From Pseudomonadota bacterium (GTDB taxonomy: Bacteria > Pseudomonadota > Gammaproteobacteria > Pseudomonadales > Moraxellaceae): a DNA stretch of 64,000 nt. Below the pieces are notes generated by a model. That model saw only the letters and a list, made by a program, of their open reading frames with translations. It had not been told where the DNA came from and made no database searches. Location: assembly GCA_021804565.1 (NCBI GenBank), contig JAJZHK010000008.1:1-64000 (forward strand). Direction: 5' to 3'. Shown here in pieces: positions 24,435 through 33,823 of the stretch; position 1 is the first letter of the stretch; every line of letters begins with the position of its first letter. The translations under genes were made by a program, and so were the position numbers.

Positions 24435-24955
24435 CAGGGTATCGATTCCGCTTGCGAGTTATTGGGGGGGCCCTGCTCTGGGCGCAACATAGGCTGTCCT
24501 TGGTGCAGATGCAAGGTCTCGATTTGCCCATCACTGCGCCGCAGCACGAGGTACTGCTCATGTACAGCGACGATCGAGGCGCCTCCCCCGAGAGCGTCGC
24601 CGACATGCAGGAGCTGGGCTTTGCTTTGCCCTGGCAGCAGCAGCAATGCCCCTGAGGACTGCGTGTCTTTGCCCATGAACAAGCCTTGCAGATGCAGGGG
24701 CAGATGTGTTTCTCCGCCTTGCGGCGCCTTCGGCTGCACCTGACTGAGCCCCATCAGATGCCAGTTTTCCAAGGGCTCATCAGCCGTACTGGGGCGCTGC
24801 CGGGCGTGCACGCTTTGCAGGTCCTGACGTGGCGGCTGGGCACTCAAACGCAAACCTATGTCGACCAGCGCGTCAGCGATCGCAGCGACCGCCAGCATCG
24901 CCAGGAGAAGACTGCCATGACGTCGCAACCACCGCTCAAGGGCCCGGGAAGGCAT
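24434..24955 (-). CDS. gspC: Type II secretion system inner-membrane protein GspC
   Basis: 173 residues: one membrane segment (LLLAMLAVAAIADALVDIGL) and a homology region (NWHLMGLSQVQPK, LQGLFMGKDTQSSGALLLLP, VGDALGGGASIVAVHEQYLV) that normally contacts GspD. The C-terminal PDZ or coiled-coil domain found in many GspC proteins is absent, as in XpsN-like short forms. Sits between gspN and gspD with single-base TGATG overlaps on both sides, so the three are tightly coupled. Confidence 0.85.
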   Translation of the reverse strand: MPSRALERWLRRHGSLLLAMLAVAAIADALVDIGLRLSAQPPRQDLQSVHARQRPSTADEPLENWHLMGLSQVQPKAPQGGETHLPLHLQGLFMGKDTQSSGALLLLPGQSKAQLLHVGDALGGGASIVAVHEQYLVLRRSDGQIETLHLHQGQPMLRPEQGPPNNSQAESIP

Positions 24956-25716
24956 CAGTCATGATCCTGAATTTTTACATCGATACGATCGGGCGTCCAG
25001 GCTCGACCCTGGTACAGGGGAGAGAGCGCCAGCAGTCTTTGCGCCAGCTCGATCTGATAGCGATCACCCGGCAAAAGACTCAAGCGAGCCAGCAAAGCAC
25101 CCGGCATCGTCGTCAAGGTCCACACCAGGGTCCCGGCCTGGGGCTGGGCCTGCATACGCACCGGTGGCAAAACCACATGGTAGGACTGCGCCTGCAACTG
25201 CACCGATGTAGGGCCCCCGGCATAGTCGAGACGGCCCTGCAGCTGCCAGCTGGCAGAATGCTGATAATCGCCGCGGCCGGACAGGCTGCGCACCTGCACC
25301 GGCGCGGCCAGCTGCAAACCGGCCACCTCCTGCATGATCAGTTCCGCCGGCACCCAGGCCTGCAGCGCGTACAGCTGCCAAGTGTGCCAGCCCAGCGCCA
25401 GCTGCAGCCGGGAGTCCTGCTCCGCCAGACGAAAACGCATATCACAGGCCAGACGCAAGCGCAGATCCGGATGACAGTCCCACTGCGCCGGCACCGACAC
25501 ATCGGCCAGCTGCCAGCGCAGGCTGCCTGACCAGATCGTGCCACCGGTAATCTGTACCGGGACCTGAAAGTGCCGTAGCAGGGGGGTCAGCACCCAGCTT
25601 GCCGGGCAACGCACGATGAGCAGCACAACAGCGACCCACAGGCCCCACAAGAGCAGGCCCAGGCGTGGTAAAGTCGAATTTGTGGGGGGCGTCACAGGCA
25701 TAGAACCACCCGGCAT
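24955..25716 (-). CDS. gspN: Type II secretion system protein GspN
   Basis: About 253 residues with one N-terminal membrane segment (LGLLLWGLWVAVVLLIVRCP) and the GspN pattern VPVQITGGTIWSGSLRWQLA followed by beta-rich periplasmic repeats. I use ATG 25716 because GGA lies 8 bases upstream; the frame is open to ATG 25734, which abuts a TATAAG element and would be leaderless. First gene of gspN-gspC-gspD. gspE-gspM are not here, so the secretion system is split. Confidence 0.82.
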   Translation of the reverse strand: MPGGSMPVTPPTNSTLPRLGLLLWGLWVAVVLLIVRCPASWVLTPLLRHFQVPVQITGGTIWSGSLRWQLADVSVPAQWDCHPDLRLRLACDMRFRLAEQDSRLQLALGWHTWQLYALQAWVPAELIMQEVAGLQLAAPVQVRSLSGRGDYQHSASWQLQGRLDYAGGPTSVQLQAQSYHVVLPPVRMQAQPQAGTLVWTLTTMPGALLARLSLLPGDRYQIELAQRLLALSPLYQGRAWTPDRIDVKIQDHD

Positions 25717-25779
25717 TGCAGATTCCAAGTTCATCTATCTTATAATCGCGCTCGGCCCCTAAACACATGGAGTACTTTC

Positions 25780-26523
25780 GTGCGCCGCATCATAACCCTA
25801 ATATCACTGTGTATGCCACTGTCCGCCCTGGCTCTCGAAACCATCGAGAACGACAGCTTCAGCCTGCCTCCGGAAGGCAGCAGCGGCCACCTCGAAGCGG
25901 CCTATGGCGGCAGCAGTGGCAACACCAATTACAATGACTTCACCGCCGGCGGGCGCCTCGATTACCGCGCTGATCGCACCGAGATGTTCATCACCGGTGA
26001 TGGCGAAAAGCTCAAGGCTGACGGCAGTCAGGTCGCCTATAACTCATGGCTGCATGCCGGCTTCATCGACGAGTACCAGCGCGGCTTGGCCGCCGAGGCC
26101 TATCTCGATCACCTGCAGGACGACCAGCGTCTGCTGGCCAACCGCACCCAGCTGGGCGGCGGTGTACGTCTGACACTGGACCATGTACAAAATCTCCGCA
26201 ACATCGATTTTGGCCTCGGTGTTGTGCATGAATGGCAAGCCCAGGCCGGTGTCGACAATGACTACTGGCGCGGCAACACCTACCTGTCCTATCTACGCCA
26301 GCTGACACCACAGGCCTCCTTGCTGCTGAGCGTGCAATACCAGCCACGCACCAACGATTTCGGCAACTACTTGATCGAAGACGACGCCGAGCTTGGCGTC
26401 AAGCTGAGCCCGCAACTGTCCTTGCAGGTCGGTCTGCATCACGAGTACGACAGCTGGGTACCGCTGTCTATCATCAAACACAACGACACCCGCTACGAAA
26501 CGGCCTTGCGCCTGCAGTTCTAA
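25780..26523 (+). CDS. DUF481 (YdiY-like) outer-membrane protein
   Basis: 247 residues from a GTG start preceded by GGAG. Signal peptide (IITLISLCMPLSALA), then repeated strand motifs such as HLEAAYGGSSGNTNYNDFTA, LDYRADRTEMFITGDGE and GNTYLSYLRQLTPQASLLLS. It ends in LRLQF, with the terminal Phe that outer-membrane barrels use for assembly. DUF481 proteins respond to salt or acid in E. coli; function unclear. A TATAAT at 25740-25745 lies upstream in the gap shared with gspN. Confidence 0.82.
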   Translation: MRRIITLISLCMPLSALALETIENDSFSLPPEGSSGHLEAAYGGSSGNTNYNDFTAGGRLDYRADRTEMFITGDGEKLKADGSQVAYNSWLHAGFIDEYQRGLAAEAYLDHLQDDQRLLANRTQLGGGVRLTLDHVQNLRNIDFGLGVVHEWQAQAGVDNDYWRGNTYLSYLRQLTPQASLLLSVQYQPRTNDFGNYLIEDDAELGVKLSPQLSLQVGLHHEYDSWVPLSIIKHNDTRYETALRLQF

Positions 26524-26864
26524 GGCTGCAGGCGTTCACGCCGCCAGCAAATGAAGCGACCCTCTGCACTGCCGCAGAGGGCGTCAGCGACAGCGAGAAC
26601 GTCGAAACCCGCCAACTGCTGCAGATACTGCAGCAGCTCGGGCTCACCTTCACAGCCAAAGGGGATGAGGCAACGGCGCACACCCAGACCCTGCAGGCGC
26701 CAGGCCAAACGGCGCTGCAGGTCCTGACCCTGGGCTTCTATGCTCACCGATTGCAGCTGCGCCCAGGACAGCTTCTCGACCCCCTGCCCCAAGCTCACCG
26801 AGACGCTATGCGCATCACAGCGAACCCAGGCGCCATATCCTTCTTGCAGCGCTTGCGAGAACAT
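26520..26864 (-). CDS. Hypothetical protein
   Basis: 114 residues from ATG 26864 (GGGAGA upstream; a longer frame opens at 26894). Mixed alpha/beta character with no signal or membrane segment. Readable pieces are GYGAWVRCDAHSVSVSLGQG and RCLIPFGCEGEPELLQYLQQ. I recognise no family. It converges on the DUF481 gene with a 4-base overlap and lies downstream of the H-NS-like gene on the same strand, 68 bases apart. Confidence 0.55.
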   Translation of the reverse strand: MFSQALQEGYGAWVRCDAHSVSVSLGQGVEKLSWAQLQSVSIEAQGQDLQRRLAWRLQGLGVRRCLIPFGCEGEPELLQYLQQLAGFDVLAVADALCGSAEGRFICWRRERLQP

Positions 26865-26932
26865 CCCTTGTCTCCCCACGACAGCGCTCATCACCGCCAG
26901 ACGATCAGCGCCATGCCAGGCGCCGTCGCGTC

Positions 26933-27253
26933 TCAGCCGACGAGCAGGTCTTCCAGCTTATGACCCTGTGCGATCAGCGCGGTCAACCAGTGCGGGCGCT
27001 TGCCACGACCCGCCCAGGTCTGCGAGGGCTGCGCCGGATTGCGGTAGCTGTGCGTTGCCGGACTGCTTTTGCGCACTTTACGCGCACTGGGCTCATCGAA
27101 ATAGACCCTGACACCTATGCTTTTGGCGAGGCGCTGGATCTCTTCTTTGACCTGACGGATTTCATCTTCACGACGCTCAGCCAGTTCGTTTTGCGCCTGC
27201 TGCAACAAGTTCTGCAACTCTTCTTTTGTCATTTGTGCGAGATTGGACATCAT
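26933..27253 (-). CDS. H-NS-like nucleoid protein
   Basis: 106 residues. N-terminal coiled-coil (TKEELQNLLQQAQNELAERR) and C-terminal DNA-binding domain YRNPAQPSQTWAGRGKRPHW, where the AGRGKRP loop enters the minor groove of AT-rich DNA. This is the H-NS/BpH3 family rather than MvaT. Start ATG 27253 or the adjacent ATG 27250, both after GAGGAG. The 133-base AT-rich gap upstream holds TGATTTC-CCAT-GAAATCA (27288-27305), and could be an autoregulatory target. Confidence 0.92.
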   Translation of the reverse strand: MMSNLAQMTKEELQNLLQQAQNELAERREDEIRQVKEEIQRLAKSIGVRVYFDEPSARKVRKSSPATHSYRNPAQPSQTWAGRGKRPHWLTALIAQGHKLEDLLVG

Positions 27254-27386
27254 TCATCTCCTCATCATTTACAATGGTAAAATACCAGTGATTTCCCATG
27301 AAATCACAGATGCCGCCATATTAGAATAAAAACCTTTCTGCGACAATAATAAGCTCATCTCATTATATTTATTGTGGAGATTCTGT

Positions 27387-28142
27387 ATGTCCTGGAGCAT
27401 GATCGCTCTTTCTTTCATCGCCCTGTTTGCAGGCATGCTCAACTCGATCGCTGGCGGCGGCAGTTTTTTTACATTTCCCGCCCTGCTGTGGAGTGGCATG
27501 GCACCGATCAGCGCCAATGCCACCAACACCCTGGCACTCCTGCCCGGATCATTTTCCAGTGCCTATGCCTACCGTGACGACCTGGCCCTGGCGCACCAGC
27601 GCATGCGCCTGCACAGCATCGTCATCATCAGCATCCTTGGCGGCTCTTTAGGCTCATGGCTGCTGCTGGTGACCCCTGCGCCCTTATTTATGCGTCTGGT
27701 GCCCTGGCTACTGTTGTTTGCCACCGTCATTTTTCTTGGCGGCCGCCCTTTATCGCTGCAATGGCGCCGCATCGGTCCTATCGGCCCCCGCGCCCTCGGC
27801 GTTCTGCAGTTTTGCATCGGCGTTTATGGTGGTTATTTCGGCGGCGGCATCGGCATACTCATGCTCGCCCTGCTCGGCCTGTTTGGCCTGGAAGACTTGC
27901 ACGTCATGAACGGAGTCAAGACCTTGCTGGCGGGAGCCATGAACCTGACGGCAGCCTTGATCTTCATCGCTGCCGGTCAGATCGACTGGCGACTAGGCTT
28001 GCCCATGGCGGTGAGCGCCACCTTGGGCGGCTGGCTGGGCGTTCATGCCGCCAAGCGTATCGCACAGCAGCATCTACGCTGGGGCATAGGCGCCGTGGCC
28101 ATCGCGACCACGGCGTACTTCTTCTGGCAGCAAGGCGCTTAG
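27387..28142 (+). CDS. TauE/SafE-family anion exporter
   Basis: 251 residues from ATG 27387 with GGAG 7 bases upstream. About eight membrane segments; the first repeat has GMLNSIAGGGSFFTFPALLW and NATNTLALLPGS, the second CIGVYGGYFGGGIGILMLAL, matching the internally duplicated TauE/SafE fold. Members export sulfite, sulfoacetate or other organosulfur anions; substrate here is open. Converges on the RND pump gene with 4 bases of overlap. Confidence 0.88.
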   Translation: MSWSMIALSFIALFAGMLNSIAGGGSFFTFPALLWSGMAPISANATNTLALLPGSFSSAYAYRDDLALAHQRMRLHSIVIISILGGSLGSWLLLVTPAPLFMRLVPWLLLFATVIFLGGRPLSLQWRRIGPIGPRALGVLQFCIGVYGGYFGGGIGILMLALLGLFGLEDLHVMNGVKTLLAGAMNLTAALIFIAAGQIDWRLGLPMAVSATLGGWLGVHAAKRIAQQHLRWGIGAVAIATTAYFFWQQGA

Positions 28143-31100
28143 AGCGCCTCGAGCTCACGCTCCCGCTCAGCATCAGCCTCAGGGCGATGCTCAGCGGCCA
28201 GCATGAGATAGACCGCCGGCACGACGAAGAGGGTGAAGAAGGTACCGATGGCGATACCGCTGGCGATGACCAGACCCATATTGTAACGGCCCACCGCACC
28301 GGCGCCAGTGGCCAGAATCAAGGGCATGACACCGACCACCATAGCGGCCGAGGTCATCAGGATGGGGCGCAAGCGTATGCCTGCCGCCAGGGCCACCGCC
28401 GAGCGCTTGTCATGCCCCGACTTCTGCAGCTGATTGGCAAACTCTACGATCAGGATGCCGTGCTTGCTGATCAATCCGATCAAGGTCACCAGACCGACTT
28501 CGGAATAGATATTCAAACTGGCACCATGCCAACCGAGAAAAATAAAGATCATCGCCCCACAGATCGACAAAGGCACGCTCACCATAACAATCAGCGGATC
28601 GCGAAAACTTTCAAACTGCGCCGACAAGGCGAGAAAGATGATGATCAGCGCGAAGATAAAGGTCATCACCAGCGCACTGCTTTCCTGCATGAATTGTCGT
28701 GATTGACCACCATAATCGATGGTGTAACCGGAGGGCAACGCAGCGGCCAGGCTTTGCAGCTCTTGCAAGGCATCACCCATGCTCACCCCGGGAAAAGCCA
28801 CCCCGGAAATCGTCGCCGAATTCATCTGCTGGAAATGATTCAGGCTTTCCGGAATAACCTCCTCGCGCAAATGCACAAAGCTCGATAAAGGAACCATCAC
28901 CCCATCTTTACTGCGCACCGCGTAATCGAGCACCTGTTGCGGGTTCTGACGCAGCTGGCGATCCATCTGTGCAATCACCTTGTATGAGCGACCGGCCAGA
29001 CTGAAGTAATTGACATAGCCGCCGCTCAGCGCCGACTGCAGGGCGTTGCCGACATCCAGCATGCTCAGTCCCAGCTGGGCCACCCGGTCCCTGTCGATAT
29101 CGACGCTCATCGAAGGACGGTCAACTTTCAAATCATTATCCAGAAACATGAATTTGTGACTGGCCATGGCTTTCAGCATCAGCGCTGAAGACAGTTCATT
29201 GAGATGGCCATAATTATCGGTCGTCTGAATCACAAACTGGATCGGCAAGCCGCCGCCACCACCTGGCAGGGGGGGCCGCTGAAAAGCCACCGCCTTGACG
29301 CCGACCAGCTGCGCCAGCTGCTTTTGCACCAGCGGCTGCAGGTCATTGGTGGTACGTGAGCGCTCATCCCAGGGCTTGAGCACCATGCCGGCGATGCCGG
29401 TATTGAGCCCGGAGACCCCGGTCAACTGAAAGCGGTGATCGGTCTCCGGGAAGGAGGCAAAGATCTGGTTGACCTGGGCTGCCACACCGGTGGACTGCTT
29501 GAGCGAGGCATTGGGAGCGCCGGTCGCCATGGTGATGATCACCCCCATGTCTTCCTGCGGCGCCAGTTCCTTTTTCGACATCATGAACAAAGCCGACAGC
29601 AGCACCAGGACCAAAGCCCCGAAGACCGCCACCACCGGCAAGCTGTCGAGGCTGCCAGCAAGCAGACGCTCATAGGCGCCACGCAAACGCTCAAAACGCG
29701 TATCCAGCCAGGCAACGAAGCCGTCCTTGCCAGTATGGGGGCGCAGAAACAGCGAACACATGGCCGGTGACAGCGTCAGGGCAACAATCGCAGAAATACC
29801 GACCGCACCGGCCAGGGTAAAAGCAAACTCGGTAAACAGGGCGCCGGTCAGTCCGCCCATGAAGCCTATGGGCACATAGACGGCGATCAGCACCACCGAG
29901 ATGGCGACGATAGGACCGGCCAGCTCGCGGGCACTTTTGATCGCTGACTGAAAAGGCGACAGGCCTTCCGTCAGGTGACGGTCGACGTTCTCGACGATGA
30001 TGATGGCGTCGTCGACCACCAGGCCGATCGCCAGCACCAGGGCCAGCAAAGTCAACAGGTTGATGGTGTAGCCGAGCATCAGCATGATGAAAAAGCCACC
30101 GATCAGGGACAGCGGGATGGCGATCACCGGGATCAGCACCGAACGCAAGGAACCCAGAAACAAGAAGATCACCAGGGTGACGATCATCAGCGCTTCGATC
30201 AGGGTGGTGATCACCTCATGGATGGCGCTATTGACGTATTTGGTCGAGTCGTAGACGAGACGACCATGCAGGCCCGAGGGGAGCTGCTGAACGATATCCG
30301 GCAAGGCCTTGCGCACATCCCGCACGACATCGAGCAGATTGGCCGTCGGCGCCACCTTGATACCGATGTACACCGCCGTCTGCCCGTCAAAACCCACCTG
30401 GGTGTTGTAGTCCTCGGCACCCAGAGTGATCTTGGCCACATCCGCCAGATGCACGATGCTGTCACCCGACTGCTTGACGATCAGCCGGCCAAACTCGTCG
30501 ACCGAGGTCAGCCCGGTGTGCGCGGTCAGATTCACCGTCACCATATTGCCGTCGGTCCGCCCAGCCGCCGCGATGAAGTTGTTGGCAGCCAGCGCATTGT
30601 AGACATCGGTCGAACTCAGGCCCAAGGCACGCATGCGCAAAGGATCCATCCATACGCGCATGGCAAACTGACGCTTGCCGAGGATTTCCGCCTGCTGCAC
30701 GCCATCGACGGCTTGCAGTTTGGGCTGCACGACACGGATGAGATAGTCGGTGATCTGATTGGTGGCGAGACGATCGCTATAAAAGCCGAGGTACATGGCG
30801 TCCAAGGTATCACCGACGGTGACCGTGATGACCGGCTGCAAGGTCCCCGCCGGCAATTGGTTGAGCACGGCGTTGACCTTGGTGGTGACGTCGGTCAGCG
30901 CCTTGTTGGGGTCATAGTTGAGACGCAGATTGGCGGCGATGACGCTGCTGCCCTGTGTGCTCGACGAGGTCATGTAATCGATGCCCTCGGCCTGCGCGAT
31001 CGAGTTCTCCAGGGGCGTCGTGATGAAGCCGGCCACCAGCGAGGGGTCAGCCCCGGTGTAATAGGTGGTGACGTTGATCACGGCATTTTCAGTCTTGGGG

Positions 31101-31210
31101 AACTCGCGCACCGGCAAAGAAGCGATAGCACGCAAGCCAAGCACCAGAATGAGCAGGCTCAGGGCTGTCGCCAGCACCGGGCGGCGGATGAACAGATCGG
31201 TCATACGCAT
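28139..31210 (-). CDS. RND-family multidrug efflux pump, inner-membrane transporter (HAE-1)
   Basis: 1023 residues from ATG 31210, favoured over GTG 31216 because GAGG lies 7 bases before it. Twelve membrane segments in two halves. The proton-relay aspartates are in LAIGLVVDDAIIIVENVDRH, and the N-terminus MTDLFIRRPVLATALSLLI is typical. It captures substrates from the periplasm and expels them with MFP and outer-membrane partners, both encoded directly upstream. Closest in style to MexF/MuxC/TriC-like pumps; substrates cannot be inferred. Confidence 0.93.
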   Translation of the reverse strand: MRMTDLFIRRPVLATALSLLILVLGLRAIASLPVREFPKTENAVINVTTYYTGADPSLVAGFITTPLENSIAQAEGIDYMTSSSTQGSSVIAANLRLNYDPNKALTDVTTKVNAVLNQLPAGTLQPVITVTVGDTLDAMYLGFYSDRLATNQITDYLIRVVQPKLQAVDGVQQAEILGKRQFAMRVWMDPLRMRALGLSSTDVYNALAANNFIAAAGRTDGNMVTVNLTAHTGLTSVDEFGRLIVKQSGDSIVHLADVAKITLGAEDYNTQVGFDGQTAVYIGIKVAPTANLLDVVRDVRKALPDIVQQLPSGLHGRLVYDSTKYVNSAIHEVITTLIEALMIVTLVIFLFLGSLRSVLIPVIAIPLSLIGGFFIMLMLGYTINLLTLLALVLAIGLVVDDAIIIVENVDRHLTEGLSPFQSAIKSARELAGPIVAISVVLIAVYVPIGFMGGLTGALFTEFAFTLAGAVGISAIVALTLSPAMCSLFLRPHTGKDGFVAWLDTRFERLRGAYERLLAGSLDSLPVVAVFGALVLVLLSALFMMSKKELAPQEDMGVIITMATGAPNASLKQSTGVAAQVNQIFASFPETDHRFQLTGVSGLNTGIAGMVLKPWDERSRTTNDLQPLVQKQLAQLVGVKAVAFQRPPLPGGGGGLPIQFVIQTTDNYGHLNELSSALMLKAMASHKFMFLDNDLKVDRPSMSVDIDRDRVAQLGLSMLDVGNALQSALSGGYVNYFSLAGRSYKVIAQMDRQLRQNPQQVLDYAVRSKDGVMVPLSSFVHLREEVIPESLNHFQQMNSATISGVAFPGVSMGDALQELQSLAAALPSGYTIDYGGQSRQFMQESSALVMTFIFALIIIFLALSAQFESFRDPLIVMVSVPLSICGAMIFIFLGWHGASLNIYSEVGLVTLIGLISKHGILIVEFANQLQKSGHDKRSAVALAAGIRLRPILMTSAAMVVGVMPLILATGAGAVGRYNMGLVIASGIAIGTFFTLFVVPAVYLMLAAEHRPEADAERERELEAL

Positions 31211-31219
31211 CGACACACC

Positions 31220-32347
31220 TCACTCATCGTTGGGGACATCGGGATGAGCCGACATCGAAGGTTCATGCCTGTTGTCGACGACCACGGTACTGCCATTTTT
31301 GAGCAGCTGGCCACCGGAGGTGACGACCATCTGTCCTGGCTTGAGGCCATCGACCACCTCGACCTGGTCACCACGACGCTCACCCAGCTTGACGAAAACC
31401 TGCTGCACCTGCGCCTGATGACCTGGCTGGCCGTCGCCACCTTGTAGCAAAAAGACGACGTCGCCATAGGGGTTGTAGCTCACCGCTGTCTGCGGCAGGG
31501 TCATCAGCTGGCGTGGGGCACCGGCATTGACCTTGAGCTTCACGAAAGCTCCGGGCACCAGCGCCGGCGACACGCCCTCGACCTGGGCCTCCACCTGCAC
31601 GCTGCGGGTGACCTTGTCGATGCTGGCATCGATGGCGCTGATACGGGCGCCAAAGACCTGACCCGGCGCACTGTCACAGGTCAGTTGCAAAGTTCCACCC
31701 ACATGCAGGCTGGACAGCAAGTCCTGGGGCACCGGGAAATCCACCAGCATGTCATGCTCGGTCTGCAGGGAAGCCAGCACATCGCCAGGATTGACGTATT
31801 GACCGGGATTGGCGGTGACGATACCGATACGGCCACTGAAGGGTGCCCGCAGCTCCTTCTTGGCGATCAAAGCCTGCTCGGCCTGCACCTGCGCCTTCTT
31901 GATGTCCAGATCGGCGGCATCGGCGTCGACCTGGGCCTGGGCGACGGCATGGCTGGGCAACTGCGCCAGATCACGGCGACGGGTGACCTCGGCCAGATTG
32001 ACAGCCGCTTGCAGCTGCGCCAGGGTCGCGCGCTCGCTACTCGTCTCCAGCGCAAAAAGCAGCTCGCCCTGGCGTACACGCTGTCCGGAGCGCACCTTGA
32101 CCGTCGTCAGCAAGCCGCTGACTTCCGTGCTCAGCTGCACGCCATGGCGGGCACGCAGACTTCCGACCGCAAGAATATGCGGCTGCCAGCTCATCGCCTT
32201 GAGGGTTTGCACCGAGACCGCCGTGGGTGGCGGTTTCATCGCCGCAAACATCTTCATCATGCCGTGGATCTGCCAGGCCTTGTAGCCGCCGATCACCGCC
32301 ACCACGACGATAAAACTCAACAACATTTTGATCATGCGCCGCGTCAT
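31220..32347 (-). CDS. RND efflux periplasmic adaptor (membrane fusion protein)
   Basis: 375 residues. N-terminal membrane anchor (LLSFIVVVAVIGGYKAW), biotinyl-lipoyl half-motifs (VQLSTEVSGLLTTVKVRSGQ and LRAPFSGRIGIVTANPGQYV), a short helical hairpin and a beta-barrel (VKLKVNAGAPRQLMTLPQTA). It bridges pump and outer-membrane channel. Lies between the channel and pump genes with gaps of 3 and 9 bases, so clearly one operon. Confidence 0.93.
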   Translation of the reverse strand: MTRRMIKMLLSFIVVVAVIGGYKAWQIHGMMKMFAAMKPPPTAVSVQTLKAMSWQPHILAVGSLRARHGVQLSTEVSGLLTTVKVRSGQRVRQGELLFALETSSERATLAQLQAAVNLAEVTRRRDLAQLPSHAVAQAQVDADAADLDIKKAQVQAEQALIAKKELRAPFSGRIGIVTANPGQYVNPGDVLASLQTEHDMLVDFPVPQDLLSSLHVGGTLQLTCDSAPGQVFGARISAIDASIDKVTRSVQVEAQVEGVSPALVPGAFVKLKVNAGAPRQLMTLPQTAVSYNPYGDVVFLLQGGDGQPGHQAQVQQVFVKLGERRGDQVEVVDGLKPGQMVVTSGGQLLKNGSTVVVDNRHEPSMSAHPDVPNDE

Positions 32348-32350
32348 TGT

Positions 32351-33796
32351 TTATTTCCCCTGCTCGTAGCTGATGTCATGCTGTCCGTCCCAAGAACCAC
32401 CCAGCGACTGATAAAGAGCGGCCACATCGGCCAGGCTGGCAGCCCGCCCGGCCTGCCATTGCAAATGCGCGTTGACGACCTGTTCCTCGGCTTGCAACTG
32501 TTCACGCAAGCCCCCGGCACCGCTGCTGTAGCGGGTCTTAGCCAGGGCCAGTTGCTGCGCTTGCGTCTGGTCGACGGCCTGCTGCAGGCTCTGTGCGTGC
32601 TGATCCTCGCTGAGGACCACCAGGACATCCGCCACCTGGCTGAAGGCCTGGGTGACCACCTGGCGATAGCTGGCACCGGCCGCATCGAAAGCCGCCTGGG
32701 CGGCACGCTCCTGCGCACGCAAGGCGCCGCCATGGAAGATGGGTTGGGTCAAGCCTGCACCCAGACCCCAGACCAGGGAATTCGACTTGAACAGCTGGGC
32801 CGGGGTCAGACCATAGGCATTGAGCGAGGCATTGAGCTGAATCTGCGGCAACAGATCGGCCCGCGCCACCCCAAGCTGCGCAGCGCTTTCATCCCAGACG
32901 GCCGCCGCCATGCTGATATCAGGGCGCTGCGCCAAGAGGCGCGAAGGCAGGCTCACCGGCACATGTCCGGGCAGACGCAGATCGGCCAGGCTGGGCAGCG
33001 CGGTGTCGTGGTCCGGATCGCGGCCCAGCAGGACATTGAGCTGATGACGGGCCTGCGCCTGATTCTTGCGCGCCGTGCTCAGGGCCAGATCGGCAGCCTG
33101 CAGACTGGCCTGAGCACTCAAGACATTGCTTTGCGCGACTGCCCCGGCACGCGCCTGCACCTGCAGCAGCTGCAACTCCTGCGTCAGCAGGTCCTTGAGC
33201 TGTTGCTGGGCGTTCAGCGCCGCTTGCGTGTAGGCGGCATGGATGACCGCCGTGACGACATTGCTGATCAGGGTCTGCCGGCTGACGATGGTCTGGTAGC
33301 GCTGTTCATCAACCCGGGCCAGGGCAGCGTGCAGTGTCTCTCTTTGCGCTCCGAACAGATCCAGGTTGTAGCTGGCCACCACCCCGGCGTTGTAGAGGTT
33401 GAGGGGCCCAAAAACCAGGCCTGGGCCGAGGAAGAGTTTCTCCCGATTGACCCCCAGCTTGGCGTCCAGCGCAGGCCACATCGTGTCGCCGCGGCTGACC
33501 TCGTACAAAGACTGCTGCTGGCGCAAGGTTGCCAGCTGCACCTGCAGACCCGGGTTGTTCTTGAGCGCCTGGGCCACCGCTGCATTGAGCTGCGCAGAGC
33601 CATAGTCATACCACCAAGCCTGCTTGGGATCCTGGCCCCAGTCCAGGGACAGATCCGGCAGCGGGTCGACCGGTCGTCGATAGCCTTCGCCGAGATGCTG
33701 TACCGCCTGTTCCGGCGTCGTATGCGGCGCCAGGGAACAGGCGGTCAACCATGCGCTAGCCAGCACGATGGCTTGCAGCCGTCTATGCCTGAGCAT
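32351..33796 (-). CDS. RND efflux outer-membrane lipoprotein (NodT/OprM family)
   Basis: 481 residues. Lipoprotein signal ending SAWLTACSLAP, so Cys about 20 is lipidated. Two OEP repeats (LNAAVAQALKNNPGLQVQLA; WDESAAQLGVARADLLPQIQ, with LVWGLGAGLTQPIFHGGALR). It forms the trimeric exit channel. First structural gene after the TetR regulator, 27 bases downstream of it on the same strand. Confidence 0.93.
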   Translation of the reverse strand: MLRHRRLQAIVLASAWLTACSLAPHTTPEQAVQHLGEGYRRPVDPLPDLSLDWGQDPKQAWWYDYGSAQLNAAVAQALKNNPGLQVQLATLRQQQSLYEVSRGDTMWPALDAKLGVNREKLFLGPGLVFGPLNLYNAGVVASYNLDLFGAQRETLHAALARVDEQRYQTIVSRQTLISNVVTAVIHAAYTQAALNAQQQLKDLLTQELQLLQVQARAGAVAQSNVLSAQASLQAADLALSTARKNQAQARHQLNVLLGRDPDHDTALPSLADLRLPGHVPVSLPSRLLAQRPDISMAAAVWDESAAQLGVARADLLPQIQLNASLNAYGLTPAQLFKSNSLVWGLGAGLTQPIFHGGALRAQERAAQAAFDAAGASYRQVVTQAFSQVADVLVVLSEDQHAQSLQQAVDQTQAQQLALAKTRYSSGAGGLREQLQAEEQVVNAHLQWQAGRAASLADVAALYQSLGGSWDGQHDISYEQGK

Positions 33797-33823
33797 CGTC
33801 CACCCTCCTCATATTGCATAGAT

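Noticed and set aside
29975-31447. A 490-codon open frame on the plus strand
   Set aside because: Antisense to the RND pump, low-complexity His/Asp/Gln composition, no ribosome site, no family features.
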